From: UBA11612 sp964475755
Lineage (GTDB): Bacteria; Pseudomonadota; Alphaproteobacteria; Rhodospirillales; Rhodospirillaceae
Assembly: GCA_964475755.1 (NCBI GenBank)
Contig: CAYYXR010000001.1
Coordinates: 186,001-250,000, forward strand
Reading direction: 5' to 3'
DNA: 64,000 nt
Shown here: positions 36,078 to 45,288 of the stretch, piece by piece
Position numbering within the stretch: the first letter of the stretch is position 1
Layout: each line of letters begins with the position of its first letter
The notes under the pieces: model-generated
What the model saw: only the letters and a program-made list of their open reading frames with translations
Databases searched by the model: none
What the model was told of the DNA's origin: nothing
Made by a program: the position numbers and the translations under genes

Positions 36078-36617
36078 CTAGCGGGTCAGATGTTTTGCGA
36101 TAAACGCACCGATATCCTGATCCGATAGGCCCTTTGATTTCAGCTCCGCCCGAATGGCATTGAGGTCAACGTTGGCATAGTTGTGCACGCTGGCCGGCTT
36201 GTGGGCAGACTGATCGACAATGCGGAAATCGAAATCCCGCACGTCGCTCTTGAACACTTCGTATTGAAGGATCTGATCGATCGCATTATCGGGCATGAAG
36301 GTCACAACGCGTGGCTTAAGCGCATATAGGTCCTTTGGGTCGATGTCCTCGGCCGCGGCGATGATAAGCTCGTCGCCCACTTGGCACGTGCGCGCCGCTG
36401 CGCCGTTCAATACACAGCAGCGCGAACCCGGCTCGCCGAAGATCACGTATGTGGAAAGGCGCGCGCCCGAGTTCTTGTTCCAAACCTCGACGAACTCGGT
36501 TGGATAAAGACCGGCTTGCTCGCAGTGCTCAGGATCCAATGTAATAGAGCCGTGATAATGCAGATCCGCGCCCGTCACCCGCAGGCCATGCAGTTTAGCT
36601 CTAATGACTTTGACCAC
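36078..36617 (-). CDS. panD: Aspartate 1-decarboxylase with C-terminal extension
   Basis: 179 residues. The N-terminal about 90 residues match PanD: A-K-L-H-G-L-R-V-T-G-A-D-L-H-Y-H-G-S with the Gly23-Ser24 self-cleavage site forming the pyruvoyl group, then S-T-Y-V-I and N-G-A-A-A. It makes beta-alanine for pantothenate. Beyond the usual end, about 80 residues continue (K-P-R-V-V-T-F to the C terminus) that I do not recognise. GTG 36617, preceded by GGGA, was chosen; upstream codons in frame to 36806 are not conserved. Confidence 0.85.
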   Translation of the reverse strand: MVKVIRAKLHGLRVTGADLHYHGSITLDPEHCEQAGLYPTEFVEVWNKNSGARLSTYVIFGEPGSRCCVLNGAAARTCQVGDELIIAAAEDIDPKDLYALKPRVVTFMPDNAIDQILQYEVFKSDVRDFDFRIVDQSAHKPASVHNYANVDLNAIRAELKSKGLSDQDIGAFIAKHLTR

Positions 36618-36808
36618 GGTTCCCACCAAGCACGACCAAACCAACGCGTCCGCGGCCCATGGAATTGTGCGCTGCGGTATCGCGGGGCGCAAACATAGAC
36701 GATTCGGTAAGGGGGTAAAGTACGGAATAGAGCCGTTTTGGCGCCTTGCCGCTTTAGAAGCGGACACGTAAAGTCGCTTGGAGATTAGAACAATAGAGGA
36801 ACACACGC

Positions 36809-37318
36809 GTGTCGGTACGCCCAGGCACAGCCCCGGTAAAAAACCGCGCGGCCCCTCTACAGAAACGGAGGCGTCCCGGGGTCATTCGCCCTGCGCCGGC
36901 AGCCGTAACAGCGGCAGTGACCCGCGGTGTCTGCCGATGGCTTGAAGATACCGGCTTTACGAGCCTCACCGAGTTCAAGCTGGGCAACGGACGGCGCGCA
37001 GATGTTGTCGGCCTGAATGCGGCAGGCACGCTTTTGATGGTGGAAGTTAAAAGCACGCCTGAAGATTTTCGCGGAGACGCCAAGTGGCTTGAGTACGTTC
37101 CTTATTGCGACGCTTTTTCGTTTGCCGTACCGCCGCATTTCCCCTGGCAGATCTTGCCCAAGGATTGCGGCGTGCTTATTGCCGACGAACATTCCGCTGC
37201 CATCGTACGCACGGCACCGCGCCACGCCTTGCACGCCGCCCGGCGTAAAGCCTTAACGCTCAGGTTCGCGCTTGCTGCCGGTCAGCGTTTATCGGGATTG
37301 GTTGATCCGCGCCTTTAG
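36809..37318 (+). CDS. mmcB: MmcB-family DNA repair-associated protein
   Basis: 169 residues matching MmcB (DUF1052) from alphaproteobacteria: a predicted PD-(D/E)XK nuclease-like fold with R-A-D-V-V-G and M-V-E-V-K-S-T-P-E-D-F-R-G-D. It is linked to the SOS mutasome in Caulobacter. GTG start with GAGG about 10 bases upstream. It diverges from panD. Confidence 0.85.
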   Translation: MSVRPGTAPVKNRAAPLQKRRRPGVIRPAPAAVTAAVTRGVCRWLEDTGFTSLTEFKLGNGRRADVVGLNAAGTLLMVEVKSTPEDFRGDAKWLEYVPYCDAFSFAVPPHFPWQILPKDCGVLIADEHSAAIVRTAPRHALHAARRKALTLRFALAAGQRLSGLVDPRL

Positions 37319-37327
37319 CTGCGGCGG

Positions 37328-37711
37328 TTATCCGCAGTACAGACCAACTATACGATTCAGATTGTCGAGTTCGATATTGACACGGGTTGGGCTGTGCTCC
37401 CGGCTGACCCTTGCGCCGGGTGGAATGACTCGGTACGGCGCGGCTAGGCGTTCTTCGCGAAGGTATTGAGCGCTGTCGGGCGGCGCCTCGCCCTTTGCAA
37501 CAAATGTCATGCCGAGCGCAGGCACCAAAACCTGACCGCCGCAATTCACCAGCATTTCAGGAACGACAGGTTGGCGAACCACCACGGGCGCCGTGCCGTA
37601 TTGCATGCCGTCTTGCGTGATGCTGGGCCACATCTGACCGGGCCCTGTACAGCCCCAAAGCCCAAAGCCCGCCAAAACCAAAGAGCTGAGTATTGATAAA
37701 CGTCTTATCAT
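37328..37711 (-). CDS. I78-family peptidase inhibitor-like lipoprotein
   Basis: 127 residues. The N-terminal signal ends in a lipobox (L-W-G-C, Cys about 21), so it is probably membrane-anchored. The C-terminal Y-R-V-I-P-P-G-A-R-V-S, R-V-N-I-E-L-D and final C-G match the I78 serine protease inhibitor fold. The target protease is unknown. It is followed on the same strand's upstream side by hldE. Confidence 0.75.
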   Translation of the reverse strand: MIRRLSILSSLVLAGFGLWGCTGPGQMWPSITQDGMQYGTAPVVVRQPVVPEMLVNCGGQVLVPALGMTFVAKGEAPPDSAQYLREERLAAPYRVIPPGARVSREHSPTRVNIELDNLNRIVGLYCG

Positions 37712-37718
37712 GTGTCCG

Positions 37719-39212
37719 TTACCGGGCCGACTTCATCGCCGCAATGGTCGAGGTTGTAGAGTATGGGCCAAGCACGTCCGCCAACACAACACGCCCGCCA
37801 TAGCTTTCAACCATATCACCTCCCACGACCTGCTCGCGGGCATAATCGGCACCCTTCACCAGCACATCAGGCCGAATAGAGTCTATCAAGTCCAGAGGCG
37901 TATCTTCGCCGAAAATCACCACCAGATCGACGGTGGCTAGAGACGCCATGACCGCCGCACGCGCAGTTTCATTCTGGACCGGGCGGCTATCACCCTTAAG
38001 TCGTTTTACAGAGGCGTCGCTGTTTAGCCCGACAATAAGTCGATCACAGGCCTCGCGCGCCTGGCGCAAAAGCGAGACATGGCCAGGATGAAGCAGATCA
38101 AAGCAGCCGTTTGTAAACCCGACTTTTAGTTTGCTCTCGCGCCACGTTTTAACCTGTTCCAAAAGACTGGTGCGATCGACGACTTTTTGTTCCGCGTGAG
38201 CCAGCCCGCGCTGCATGATGGCTTTGGTCACATCCTGAGCAGACACAACGGCGGTTCCTTGCCGGCCAACTACGACACCGGCAGCGGCATTTGCAAGATA
38301 AGCAGCGTCCGCAGTGCTGGCGCCGGCCGCGAGTGCGAGCGCAAACGTGGCGATCACCGTATCCCCAGCCCCGGTTACGTCGGTCACCTCGCGAGTTGCC
38401 GCCAGCATATGTTGTGCACCGTCTTCGCCGACCAAAGTCATTCCGTCGCCGGATCTCGTTACGAGGATTGCGCCGGCTTCAACGTCACGTCGCAGCACGT
38501 TTGCAGCCTCGACGATTTGAGCTTCGCTTTCTATGGACAAGCCGATTGCCAGCTCTAATTCGCTTCTGTTGGGTGTGATGACACTCGCACCGGCGTAGCG
38601 CTCATACGACGCGCCTTTTGGATCGACAATAACGGGCTTGCCAGCAGCTTTCGCGGCCTTGATCGCAAAATGGGCGAGCGCCCCGGCGAACAAACCCTTT
38701 CCATAGTCGGATAAAATGATCGCGTCTGCAGAGGCCACCTGCGAAGAGACGTCACGCTCGATATCTCTCATGATATCGCTCGCAAGCGGATCGGACGTCT
38801 CCCGGTCCGCCCGCAGCATCTGATGACCGTCATGACTGACATATCGTGTTTTGATCGTCGTTTGCCGGCCAGGAGCCACCCGCAAAAACGCCTCTACTTG
38901 TTCGAGTTTTCCAAGCAACTTGCCGATCTCTGTGCCTGCTGGATCGTCCCCGACAATCGAAACGAATGCGCATTTTGCGCCGAGAGCGTTGAGATTCCGG
39001 ACAACGTTGCCGGCGCCGCCAAGAGTCGTGGTTTCCTTGGCGATGCGAATGACCGGGACCGGCGCCTCGGGTGAAATTCTCTTTACATCGCCGTATCTGA
39101 ACCGGTCCATCATCACGTCGCCGACACACAGAATCCTGCACGCGCTGAATCCACCGATGATATCGGTTAGGATCGAAAGGCGTGCTGCATCGAGAGGCGT
39201 GTTCAAGGTCAT
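37719..39212 (-). CDS. hldE: Bifunctional heptose kinase/adenylyltransferase HldE
   Basis: 497 residues; makes ADP-heptose precursor for the lipopolysaccharide core. N-terminal PfkB/ribokinase domain (G-D-V-M-M-D-R-F; T-G-A-G-D-T-V-I) and C-terminal cytidylyltransferase domain (T-N-G-C-F-D-L-L-H-P-G-H-V; V-G-L-N-S-D-A-S-V). The ATG at 39212 is chosen; the frame is open about 100 codons further but that part is not conserved. It follows uxs by 11 bp in the same operon. Confidence 0.93.
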   Translation of the reverse strand: MTLNTPLDAARLSILTDIIGGFSACRILCVGDVMMDRFRYGDVKRISPEAPVPVIRIAKETTTLGGAGNVVRNLNALGAKCAFVSIVGDDPAGTEIGKLLGKLEQVEAFLRVAPGRQTTIKTRYVSHDGHQMLRADRETSDPLASDIMRDIERDVSSQVASADAIILSDYGKGLFAGALAHFAIKAAKAAGKPVIVDPKGASYERYAGASVITPNRSELELAIGLSIESEAQIVEAANVLRRDVEAGAILVTRSGDGMTLVGEDGAQHMLAATREVTDVTGAGDTVIATFALALAAGASTADAAYLANAAAGVVVGRQGTAVVSAQDVTKAIMQRGLAHAEQKVVDRTSLLEQVKTWRESKLKVGFTNGCFDLLHPGHVSLLRQAREACDRLIVGLNSDASVKRLKGDSRPVQNETARAAVMASLATVDLVVIFGEDTPLDLIDSIRPDVLVKGADYAREQVVGGDMVESYGGRVVLADVLGPYSTTSTIAAMKSAR

Positions 39213-39223
39213 AATACCAACGG

Positions 39224-40159
39224 TTAGCCTAGCAACGATCGAAAGTAGGCGATCGTAAGCTCCAAGCCTTCTTCCAAAGGTTTTGACGGCGCCCATTTTA
39301 GTTTTTCGCGGGCCAAACTGATGTCCGGCTTGCGGCGAACCGGATCGTCCTGCGGAAGCGGTTTGTGAACAACCTTGGACGAGGACTTGGACATCTGAAT
39401 GATTTTCTCGGCGAGCTCGAGAATCGTGTGTTCCACGGGATTGCCTAAATTTACCGGTCCGGTCACTGCGTCGGGCGCACCCATGAGGCAAATCATGCCG
39501 TCCACCAAATCGTCGACATAGCAAAAAGATCGGGTTTGCGTACCCTCGCCATACACCGTGATGTCTTCACCCTTGAGTGCTTGAACGATAAAGTTGGAAA
39601 CCACGCGGCCATCGTTGGGCAACATGCGCGGACCATAGGTATTGAAAATACGTGCGACGCGAATCTGCAAATTGTGTTGCCGGTAATAATCGAAAAATAG
39701 TGTTTCGGCACACCGCTTGCCCTCGTCATAACAAGCCCTAGGCCCGATCGGATTGACGTTGCCCCAGTAGCTTTCAACCTGCGGGTGCACTTCCGGATCA
39801 CCGTAAACTTCGCTGGTCGAAGCCTGAAGGATCTTCGCCTTGGTACGTTTCGCCAAGCCAAGCATGTTGATCGCCCCGTGCACACTCGTCTTGGTCGTCT
39901 GCACCGGATCGAATTGGTAGTGTATGGGCGATGCCGGACACGCCAGATTGTAAATTTGGTTGGTTTCTACATAGAGTGGAAAAGTGACATCATGGCGCAT
40001 AAGCTCGAACATGGGGTTTGACATCATCGCCACCACGTTCTGCCGCCGGCCTGTAAAAAAGTTATCCACACACAGGACTTCATGGCCAGCCGCCAACAGA
40101 CGTTCACACAAATGTGAACCTATAAATCCGGCTCCGCCCGTAACAACAATGCGTTCCAA
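39224..40159 (-). CDS. UDP-glucuronate decarboxylase-like epimerase
   Basis: 311-residue short-chain dehydrogenase. N-terminal T-G-G-A-G-F-I-G-S-H-L, catalytic Y-D-E-G-K-R-C-A-E in place of the simple Y-x3-K (Tyr and Lys present), and R-I-F-N-T-Y-G-P-R-M. This matches UDP-xylose synthase (UXS), making UDP-xylose from UDP-glucuronate. I choose the TTG at 40159, just before E-R-I-V-V-T-G-G; the frame continues open to 40288. Upstream of hldE. Confidence 0.85.
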   Translation of the reverse strand: MERIVVTGGAGFIGSHLCERLLAAGHEVLCVDNFFTGRRQNVVAMMSNPMFELMRHDVTFPLYVETNQIYNLACPASPIHYQFDPVQTTKTSVHGAINMLGLAKRTKAKILQASTSEVYGDPEVHPQVESYWGNVNPIGPRACYDEGKRCAETLFFDYYRQHNLQIRVARIFNTYGPRMLPNDGRVVSNFIVQALKGEDITVYGEGTQTRSFCYVDDLVDGMICLMGAPDAVTGPVNLGNPVEHTILELAEKIIQMSKSSSKVVHKPLPQDDPVRRKPDISLAREKLKWAPSKPLEEGLELTIAYFRSLLG

Positions 40160-40434
40160 ATTAACCCCACACCGGCATATCGGGGTTTGAACCCCTATAT
40201 CACCGCTTTTCCTCGTTTTTTTGGCCAAAGGCCAGTGCGCATAGGCCCGCAAGCCCGCATTTGTCCTTATGGCACCGCTCGACACCATATTTATTAATCT
40301 TTTCCAAATGGTTACTGTTCTATATGGCTGTATCCCGGTACGGGGGCCGGGTAGATTTTAGGGCCTTTGAAACGCTAAAAAGGACAAGCAATTATGCGGC
40401 GTAGCCGTATACAACTGTTGCGCGTCCGCCCGGA
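40160..40434 (+). other. Divergent intergenic region between uxs and the EAL-like pair
   Basis: 275 bp. A ribosome-binding-like AGGA (40381-40384) precedes an ATG at 40394, but that ATG is in a different frame from the conserved part of the next gene. Inverted segments CCCGG/CCGGG occur near 40333-40351. No promoter is clear. Confidence 0.4.
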
Positions 40435-41662
40435 ATGTAACCAAGACCCTGCAGAATCAAGGCGCCAAAGGTTATCAGGAGACGCTGCTCCTGGACACGC
40501 TCGACCGGATGAAGCGCAATCCGGAAGGCCGCAAGGTCGTCCACCTCCATCTTTCTAAGCTTCTATTTTCAAACCGTACGCCGGTGCGGATCAAAATTGT
40601 CACGCGCATGTTCCGCACGCTGGAAAGCGGACGGCAAGTTCAGATTTTCGATCTGACCAATGACGACATTGTGATGATCGTCGCCAGCGGCGCTCAACGC
40701 GATGTGAATAATATCATACATCGCATCCGAAAACTTTTTGAGGGCGATCCGGCAACACTTGATAACGCCGATGGGACGGATAGGTTCGTAACGTGGTTTG
40801 ATCTATCGCTCGATTCCGCGATGGCAATTCACAACGCACAAAAGCTTCGCGAGGAAGCACAGCGGCCTCAAAACCAGACACAAGGTTCACAGCTGCAGGG
40901 TCTAACGCCGCAATTACTCGATGACGCTCAGAAAAAGATAGCCTTCGCCAATATAGTTCCGTTCATTCGCGACCAAGTCGCGCTTCGGGTCAATCCAGCG
41001 ACCAAAGAAGCTGCGATCGAATTTTATGAGTTTTTTCTTTCTGTCGGCGACCTGCAACGCGCGACGGCCCCAAACATAAATTTACTGTCTGACCGGTGGC
41101 TGTTTCAGGACCTGAGCCGAACAATGGATATCAGGATGTTGGAAACGGTGGTGCGCGCCCCCCATGCGCGCGGCACGCCATGCATAAGTCTGAACTTGAA
41201 TCTGGAAACCGTTCTCACGCCTGCATTTAAGGTGTTCCTCGATAAGATCGAAAAGAGCCAAAAGTCATTGTCGAGGTCCAGGCTGTCGACTTGCTGACAA
41301 ATTTCGAAATGTACCTCGATGTAAAAGGTGCGCTGAACTCTCTGGGTCACTACATACTCATAGACGGACTGAGCACAACGACACTCGAAATGCTCGATGT
41401 GCCGAGCATGAAACCAGATTACGCAAAAATATCCTGGGCGCCCGAGCTGTTGGATCTCATGGACTCGCCAAGCAGTAAAAGCGCGGCATTCGTTATTCAG
41501 GAGATCGGCGCGGAAAAGGTTGTGCTTTCACGCTGCGATTCTTCGTCGGCTCTGTCGTGGGGAATACGATCAGGAATAAATGTTTTCCAGGGGCACTTCT
41601 TGGATTCATTTAACAACAAAGGTCGGCGCAGCGCACGGCCGGCAGCGGCCAGGGCGAGATAA
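40435..41662 (+). pseudogene. Degenerate EAL-like protein A, frameshifted
   Basis: First of two related genes. The frame holding M-K-R-N-P-E-G-R-K-V-V-H-L-H-L-S (ATG 40509) runs to 41297, but similarity to protein B extends upstream to about 40458 with no start codon in frame. Near 41260 (AAAAG run) the sequence shifts back one base and continues to 41662 as V-E-V-Q-A-V-D-L-L-T-N, with G-I-N-V-F-Q-G-H-F at the end. The C-terminal half resembles an EAL phosphodiesterase barrel, but the E-A-L and metal residues are not visible, so it is probably non-catalytic. Confidence 0.65.
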
Positions 41663-41667
41663 GGATC

Positions 41668-42919
41668 ATGTCAGACACTCAGGCCGTCGGCGCGACAGCA
41701 AACCCTTTAGGTGACAGCCACGAATCGCGGTTCCTAGATGACATCAAGGCGATGGATCCGGGCGCGCGGAATAAGGGCGTCATACGGCTTCATCTGTCGC
41801 GACTTCAACCCGAGAACAGGGACCGGCAAAGTCTGAGCAACGCGGAGACAGCGTTCGACGACATCACCCGCACGCGAGCGGCATGGCTGTACAGACTTCG
41901 CAATTCCGATCTTATGGTCGTCTATGAAAACGACGTCGCCGACTCCGCGGAAAGCGGCGTTCTGAAGCTTATGAAGCTTTGGGAGCGCGACCCTTTAATG
42001 GCGAAGTTCAAGACCAATCCGCGCAAGAACCGGCTGTCGAGTTGGTTCGACATGGAAGACGATTACGACAAACTCCTCGCATTTGCGCACCGTCAGGCCG
42101 CTTCGTCAGACAGGCCCACCCGAAAATCATTGGACCAACTCATCTCCGAGCGTGAAGCACGGCGTGCAAATTCCGAGCGCGGCGCACCGCTGACGCCCGC
42201 CGAACTTGGACGCATCGAAGAAGCGCTTCAGCGCGTTGACCTCTCCAGCTTTACCCGCCGGCAACCGGTGTGTGCATTTGTTGAGGGCGACAAACCTGAG
42301 ATCATATTCACAGAAGTTTTTGTTTCGATCGCCGACTTGCGCGAAACACTGATGCCGAACACCGATCTCACCGCCAATCCCTGGTTATTCCAGAACCTCA
42401 CGCAAACCCTTGATCGCCGTGTTATGGTGCAGATATCCCGGCGCGAAGACCGCACGCTCATGCGCGAGGGGTTTAGCATGAACGTGAATGTATCGACTCT
42501 TTTGACCGAAGAGTTTTTGGCGTTCGATGACGACTTCGCGCCGTCCACGCAAGACGTGGTGCTCGAGCTCCGCCTTGAAGATATCTTTTCGGACCCTGTC
42601 AGCTTCGCATTTGCCCGCGATTTTCTGACCGAGCGCGGGTATCGTATTTGTATCGACGGCTTAAATCTCAGATCGTTCCCGTTTGCCGACACAACGCGGC
42701 TTGGCGTTCAGTATGCGAAGCTAGCATGGGCGCAGGAGCTTTCCGGGTTATGCGGGCACTGAACGAGGCCAGCAATTCAAAGACATGATTCGCGCCCGTA
42801 AGAAGGGCCGTACAATCCTCGCGCGATGCGATACGGAAGGGGCGGTCAAGGTGGGGCAACATTTGGGCATTACCCTGTTTCAAGGTCGCTATATAGATAG
42901 CCTTGTCCGCAGCCGTTAA
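41668..42919 (+). pseudogene. Degenerate EAL-like protein B, frameshifted near the C terminus
   Basis: Paralogue of the preceding gene, starting ATG 41668 after AAGGA. It reads N-x-G-V-I-R-L-H-L-S-R-L at the N terminus, V-V-L-E-L-R-L-E-D-I-F and Y-A-K-L-A-W-A-Q-E-L-S-G in the barrel, and stops prematurely at 42762. One G fewer at 42745-42747 joins it to a continuation reading I-L-A-R-C-D-T-E-G-A and L-G-I-T-L-F-Q-G-R-Y-I-D-S-L, ending at 42919. The EAL signature is absent. Possible role: degenerate signalling or c-di-GMP-binding; function unknown. Confidence 0.65.
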
Positions 42920-43116
42920 TACCTGACCGAATTATGAAAATGTTTCGGATTGCCCGCGCGCAATGATTGTTGCTTAATAGAAATCAATAAACTTGCGGCG
43001 GTAAACCGTCGCCATACTTCGGACGCACTTCACATACACGCTGCCGCACCTATCTGAACGCGGCGTTTTCACTCATGTGGAAAAACACCGCGTGAGGCTT
43101 AAGAGTGGAGGCGACT

Positions 43117-43845
43117 ATGACTCAGGTTTTTTCCAGACGCACCGTTGCGGCAGGACTCGCAATATTTACGGCAATCACCGTAATGACGGCGCCAATTCAA
43201 CGCGCGCGAGCCGACGAAATCACCGAGGCCCGACAGATTATCGACGAGTCGGTGATCACAATTGAGCGCGTCCGTGCGGAAATGGAACCTTCGCCAGACA
43301 TGGATGACCTTATTCGCCGTGCAAAGGGCATTCTGGTCGTTCCAAACTATTACAAAGCTGGATTTATAATTGGCGGCGCCTACGGCGATGGCTTGCTGCT
43401 CGCACGGCGGCCCGAAGGCGGATTTGGCGACCCCGCCTTTTACCGGATGACGGCGGGTTCCATCGGCATTCAGGCCGGTATTCAATCCGCCGCGACCGTA
43501 TTCATCATACTTTCGGAAAAGGCGTTGAGCGCAGTTCTCAACGATGAGTTTAAACTTGGCGCGAACGTAGGCATGACTCTCGGCACAATCGGCGTCGGCG
43601 CGGAAGCGGCAACGACAACTCATGTCGGCAAGGACATCGTGGCCTATTCGACAAATGCGGGTTTGTTCGCCGGCGGAAGTTTTGAGGGCGCGGTGATTCG
43701 CCCAAGAAAGGATTGGAACGCCGCCGTCTATGGCGTGGGCAGCGATGATCCGCGCGCCATCGTCCAGCGCGATCAGTTGCGCACGGCGACAACCCTTAAA
43801 GACGTACTGAGCCGGAATGACAACCCGGCCGCCACCGCACCGTGA
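43117..43845 (+). CDS. YSC84/SYLF-domain protein
   Basis: 242 residues with a signal peptide (residues about 1-31, ending A-R-A) and a SYLF (YSC84) domain: A-K-G-I-L-V-V-P, G-G-A-Y-G-D-G-L, P-A-F-Y-R-M-T-A-G-S-I-G-I-Q-A-G-I-Q. SYLF domains bind lipids. The protein is expected in the periplasm or at the outer membrane. ATG 43117 has GGAGG about 6 bases upstream; the GTG at 43105 is an alternative. Confidence 0.88.
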   Translation: MTQVFSRRTVAAGLAIFTAITVMTAPIQRARADEITEARQIIDESVITIERVRAEMEPSPDMDDLIRRAKGILVVPNYYKAGFIIGGAYGDGLLLARRPEGGFGDPAFYRMTAGSIGIQAGIQSAATVFIILSEKALSAVLNDEFKLGANVGMTLGTIGVGAEAATTTHVGKDIVAYSTNAGLFAGGSFEGAVIRPRKDWNAAVYGVGSDDPRAIVQRDQLRTATTLKDVLSRNDNPAATAP

Positions 43846-43858
43846 CTGTGTCTTTAGA

Positions 43859-45286
43859 TTAAAATTGTATGGCCTCAAAGGCGGACGGAGCCGGCTGCAC
43901 GGCAATCGCGCCATTGCGCGTGACTTCCATAATGGCAAACCCGCGCTGTGATAAACCCTCGGGCGTGAATCGGAAGATGCCGTCAATCCCAGCAAACCCG
44001 CTTGCATTTGTGATGGCCTGAGCAGAAAACGCGCCCATCCCTCCGCTCTGCGCAAGTACCGCCGCCAAAGCCACGGCGTCATATCCATGCGTTGCAATTG
44101 ATGGCGGCGCCTGCCCGTGCAGTGCTCTATACCGCGCCGAAAATCTTTGCGTACTTTCTGGCGGCGGCGCCGGATAGAGGCCACCGAGTAACGCCGGCTC
44201 GCGCCCAAGGCCTGGAGCATTCCACAACATGGTTCCGAGGAGCTGAACGTCCGACGGATCGACATCGAAAAAGGGAAGCAGGGTTGCGGCCTGAGTCAGA
44301 CGTACACCCTGCTCGGGGACCAGCACCGCATCGAACTCGACTTCACCGATTGTTTCACGAAGCTCGAGCTGCTCAATTTCAGCTAAGACTTCTTCATCTT
44401 CTTCACCGTCAGGACCAATCAGGCCTTCTTCCAGCTCGGCAATCTGTTCCTCTAAATCCGATTTGCGCTGATCAAAGTTGGCGAGTTGCCGCACCACTGC
44501 ATTTAAGTCCGAGCCGGAGGGATCGTAGTATGCGACATTGGTGATCTTCCCACCCGTCCGCGGCACATAACGGGTCATGGACTCAACCACCGCCTGGCCG
44601 TAAGCCGAATTGGGAGCAAGAACGGCATAGTTTAAATGCCCTTGAGTGCCCGCGTATTGGATGACGTGCCGCACTTGTTCATCGACCAAAAAACCCATGA
44701 CGAATACGCGCGGTGACGCCACGCTTGGGTCCGTCGAAAACGCAATGATGTTCACGCCCGCCGCTGCGGCATCGGGGGAAGTAGCGGCGACCTCGGCCGA
44801 AAACAGAGGGCCGAGAAGTAATTGCACGCCCTCGGAGATCGCTTCGGCCGTCGCAGCCTGAGCGCCTTCTGGCACACCTTGAGTGTCGTACACCTGAAGA
44901 ACAAAGCGTTCATCGCCCACATCAAACATGGCCATCTGCGCGGCGTTTAATAGAGCTTGGCCGATGGGCGCGGATGGTCCGGTGAGCGGGACCAGAAGAC
45001 CGACGCGGATTAATCCGTCCGCACCGGGGGGCATGGGGGTTGCACTTACCGCTGGCGAAGACCCCGCCAGACCCGGAATAAGCTGATATTCCGACAACAC
45101 CGGACCTTCTACCGGACCCGTCGGCATCTGAGACGTGTCGACCTGCGCGGAGGCTTCGGAGCGTTGGGTGATAGGCGCAGACGGTGCTACATCTTGTCCG
45201 GCGCACGCGCTCAAGATCAGCGCACAGAAGAGCGCGGCGATACACCGCGCGGCGGAGCTATGAATTTCAGTCCAGGAAAAACGCAC
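43859..45286 (-). CDS. LpoA-like penicillin-binding protein activator lipoprotein
   Basis: 475 residues. N-terminal lipoprotein signal (L-I-L-S-A-C) then a type 1 periplasmic-binding fold (R-V-G-L-L-V-P-L-T-G; L-L-L-G-P-L-F-S). It matches the LpoA/YraM family that activates peptidoglycan synthases. GTG 45286 is preceded by GGAGG at the correct distance. It is divergent from rsmI, the usual arrangement. Confidence 0.85.
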   Translation of the reverse strand: MRFSWTEIHSSAARCIAALFCALILSACAGQDVAPSAPITQRSEASAQVDTSQMPTGPVEGPVLSEYQLIPGLAGSSPAVSATPMPPGADGLIRVGLLVPLTGPSAPIGQALLNAAQMAMFDVGDERFVLQVYDTQGVPEGAQAATAEAISEGVQLLLGPLFSAEVAATSPDAAAAGVNIIAFSTDPSVASPRVFVMGFLVDEQVRHVIQYAGTQGHLNYAVLAPNSAYGQAVVESMTRYVPRTGGKITNVAYYDPSGSDLNAVVRQLANFDQRKSDLEEQIAELEEGLIGPDGEEDEEVLAEIEQLELRETIGEVEFDAVLVPEQGVRLTQAATLLPFFDVDPSDVQLLGTMLWNAPGLGREPALLGGLYPAPPPESTQRFSARYRALHGQAPPSIATHGYDAVALAAVLAQSGGMGAFSAQAITNASGFAGIDGIFRFTPEGLSQRGFAIMEVTRNGAIAVQPAPSAFEAIQF

Positions 45287-45288
45287 CA

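Noticed and set aside
39213..39524. Longer N terminus for HldE
   Set aside because: It overlaps the end of uxs in another frame; the family starts at the ATG at 39212.
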